Source of the DNA: HLUCCA09 sp039189975
GTDB lineage: Bacteria; Pseudomonadota; Alphaproteobacteria; Rhodobacterales; Rhodobacteraceae
Assembly (NCBI GenBank): GCA_039189975.1
Contig: JBCCYI010000250.1
Location: 1-5,378 of the forward strand
DNA length: 5,378 bases
Direction: 5' to 3'
This document shows positions 4,099 through 5,378 of the stretch, in pieces. Both the position numbers and the translations under genes were made by a program. How positions within the stretch are numbered: position 1 is the first letter of the stretch; every line of letters begins with the position of its first letter. A model generated the notes under the pieces. It was given only the letters and a program-made list of their open reading frames with translations, had not been told where the DNA came from and searched no databases.

Positions 4099-5378
4099 GT
4101 GCGCGACACGAAACGTCCCCCCTCTGACGATGTCGTCCTCGGAGAGGACTGGGTTTCGCCGGACGAGGCGGACAGCGAGGTCCGTCGCACGCGCGAAGGG
4201 CGCGGCGTCCTGACGCTCAACCGATCGCCGCTGGCGCGCAAGATCATCACATTCAATCTGATCGGCCTGCTGATCCTTGTCGCGGGCGTGTTCTATCTGA
4301 ACCCGTTTCGCGACTCGCTCACCGCCCAGCGCGAGACCGGCCTGGCCGCCGAAGCCCGTCTTGTTGCCGATATCTTCGAGGTGCAATTCGCCACGCAAGC
4401 GGCTCTGCCGATAGCACCGGGCGACCGCCCCGCATCCACCAATGGAATCTGGCCCAAATCCGCGGAGCGCACCAAATCCGTGCTCGACACGGTCTCGCTC
4501 ACGGGCGGGGTGGAGGCGTTCGTCTATACCCCTGACGCGCGTCTGCTGGCGCGGTCGGAAAGCCCCAGCACCCGCGAAGCCCCAGAGGGATCGACCCTCA
4601 TAACCGACTTCCTCAATTCGGTCTGGACCGGCGTCTCTCGCCTCTTCGGCGGTGGCTCGCCCGGCACCGCACCCGCCCCGCCCGAAGCGCAGGCCCGCTC
4701 GCTGGCGACCCCGGCCGCGCAAGGCAACACCGTCGTGCGCACCGGGGTCGATGCAAACGGGGGCACCATCTTCGCTGTCGCGACGCCCGTGATGCTGGGC
4801 CAGGAGGTCGTGGGCGTGGTCGCGATCGTATCCGCCAGTGGCGAGATCGATGCGCTCGTGAGGTCGGAACGCGAGCAAGTGCTGCAGATGTTCGTGATCG
4901 CCATTCTGGTGTCCATCGGCCTGTCGCTGGTCCTGGCCTCGACCATCGCCAACCCGCTTTCCTATCTTGCCGCCGCCGCAGAGGTCGGGCGTGATCGCAA
5001 CATGCGGCAGGTTACGCCGGGCCGGGTGCGGATCCCCGACCTGTCTGGCCGGCCCGATGAGATCGGCCGTCTGTCCGCGGCGCTGCGCGGTATGGTGGCG
5101 GCGCTCTACGATCGGATCGACGCGAATGAGCAATTCGCCGCCGACGTTGCTCACGAGATCAAGAACCCGCTGGCGTCTCTGCGCTCCGCCGTCGGCACGC
5201 TCCGGCTGGCCAAGCGTGACGATCAGCGCGAGCGGCTTTTTGACGTGATCGACCATGACGTCCGTCGCCTCGACCGGCTGGTCAGCGACATCTCCAATGC
5301 CTCCCGGTTGGACAGCGAACTTGTCAAGGAAGACGAGGATGCCTTTGACCTGGTGCGCATGCTCACAAATGTGACCGA
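4099..5378 (+). CDS. chvG: Sensor histidine kinase, ChvG family (3' truncated by window edge)
   Basis: The inner-membrane sensor of the ChvG-ChvI pair; about 426 residues are visible and the frame runs off the end. The N-terminal cytoplasmic tail has the family-like segments LGEDWVSPD and LNRSPLARKIITFN. A first membrane helix follows (about 49-67, IITFNLIGLLILVAGVFYL), then a periplasmic sensing domain (about 68-262, the ChvG stimulus-sensing type). A second helix (about 264-281) leads to HAMP (about 282-340) and the dimerisation/phosphoacceptor region with the H-box FAADVAHEIKNPLASLR, phosphorylated histidine H352. The catalytic ATPase domain is beyond the window. The periplasmic domain contains a Gly/Pro/Ala-rich stretch (about 184-207) that looks like a flexible linker. 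The start chosen is GTG 4099 (AAGAGG six bases upstream); ATG 4072 would add nine residues. It is probably co-transcribed with chvI, possibly at reduced level because of the hairpins between them. Homologues respond to acidity and envelope state; the signal here is not known. Confidence 0.94.
   Translation, partial: MRDTKRPPSDDVVLGEDWVSPDEADSEVRRTREGRGVLTLNRSPLARKIITFNLIGLLILVAGVFYLNPFRDSLTAQRETGLAAEARLVADIFEVQFATQAALPIAPGDRPASTNGIWPKSAERTKSVLDTVSLTGGVEAFVYTPDARLLARSESPSTREAPEGSTLITDFLNSVWTGVSRLFGGGSPGTAPAPPEAQARSLATPAAQGNTVVRTGVDANGGTIFAVATPVMLGQEVVGVVAIVSASGEIDALVRSEREQVLQMFVIAILVSIGLSLVLASTIANPLSYLAAAAEVGRDRNMRQVTPGRVRIPDLSGRPDEIGRLSAALRGMVAALYDRIDANEQFAADVAHEIKNPLASLRSAVGTLRLAKRDDQRERLFDVIDHDVRRLDRLVSDISNASRLDSELVKEDEDAFDLVRMLTNVT

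Noticed and set aside
4096..5256. A 386-codon open frame on the - strand.
   Set aside because: It lies antisense to chvG, whose helices, HAMP and H-box are unmistakable; its product is Arg/Gly-rich with no recognisable family.

Overview
The window is high-GC DNA carrying part of an alphaproteobacterial chromosome, most likely from a member of the Rhodobacterales (Roseobacter/Rhodobacter type). The basis is the gene set: an ATP-type PEP carboxykinase gene (pckA) divergent from a ChvI-like response regulator and a ChvG-like sensor kinase. This is a conserved alphaproteobacterial neighbourhood, and the protein sequences look rhodobacteral. The taxonomic call is made from recognition, not from a search.

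Layout from left to right. (1) Bases 1-368, + strand: the C-terminal part of a TauE/SafE-family membrane permease, whose start lies outside the window. (2) Bases 369-493: a convergent intergenic gap dominated by a perfect 16-bp inverted repeat. (3) Bases 494-1228, - strand: a DUF429 protein (RNase H-fold family of unknown function). (4) Bases 1298-2896, - strand: pckA, complete, 532 aa. The DUF429 gene follows pckA after 69 bp with no clear terminator between them. (5) Bases 2897-3244: a 348-bp divergent control region. It holds two 13-bp direct repeats set exactly 20 bp apart near the pckA side, tentative promoters for both genes, and no gene. (6) Bases 3245-3946, + strand: chvI, complete, 233 aa. 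(7) Bases 3947-4098: an intercistronic gap with two GC-rich hairpins. (8) Bases 4099 to the end, + strand: chvG, cut by the window edge after the dimerisation/phosphoacceptor region, so its ATPase domain is outside.

How the genes relate. ChvG (membrane sensor kinase) and ChvI (OmpR/PhoB-type regulator) form a two-component system; in Agrobacterium and Sinorhizobium the homologues respond to acid and envelope conditions and control exopolysaccharide, virulence or symbiosis genes. PckA converts oxaloacetate to PEP and is the entry to gluconeogenesis during growth on organic acids. In many alphaproteobacteria this block continues with hprK and PTS-type regulatory genes, so those are the expected right-hand neighbours. 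The most interesting unexplained signal is the tandem operator-like repeat in front of pckA. I saw no mobile element, CRISPR array, tRNA or rRNA, and no clearly new multi-gene system: the genes are core chromosomal ones, and the novelty is in the non-coding structure.
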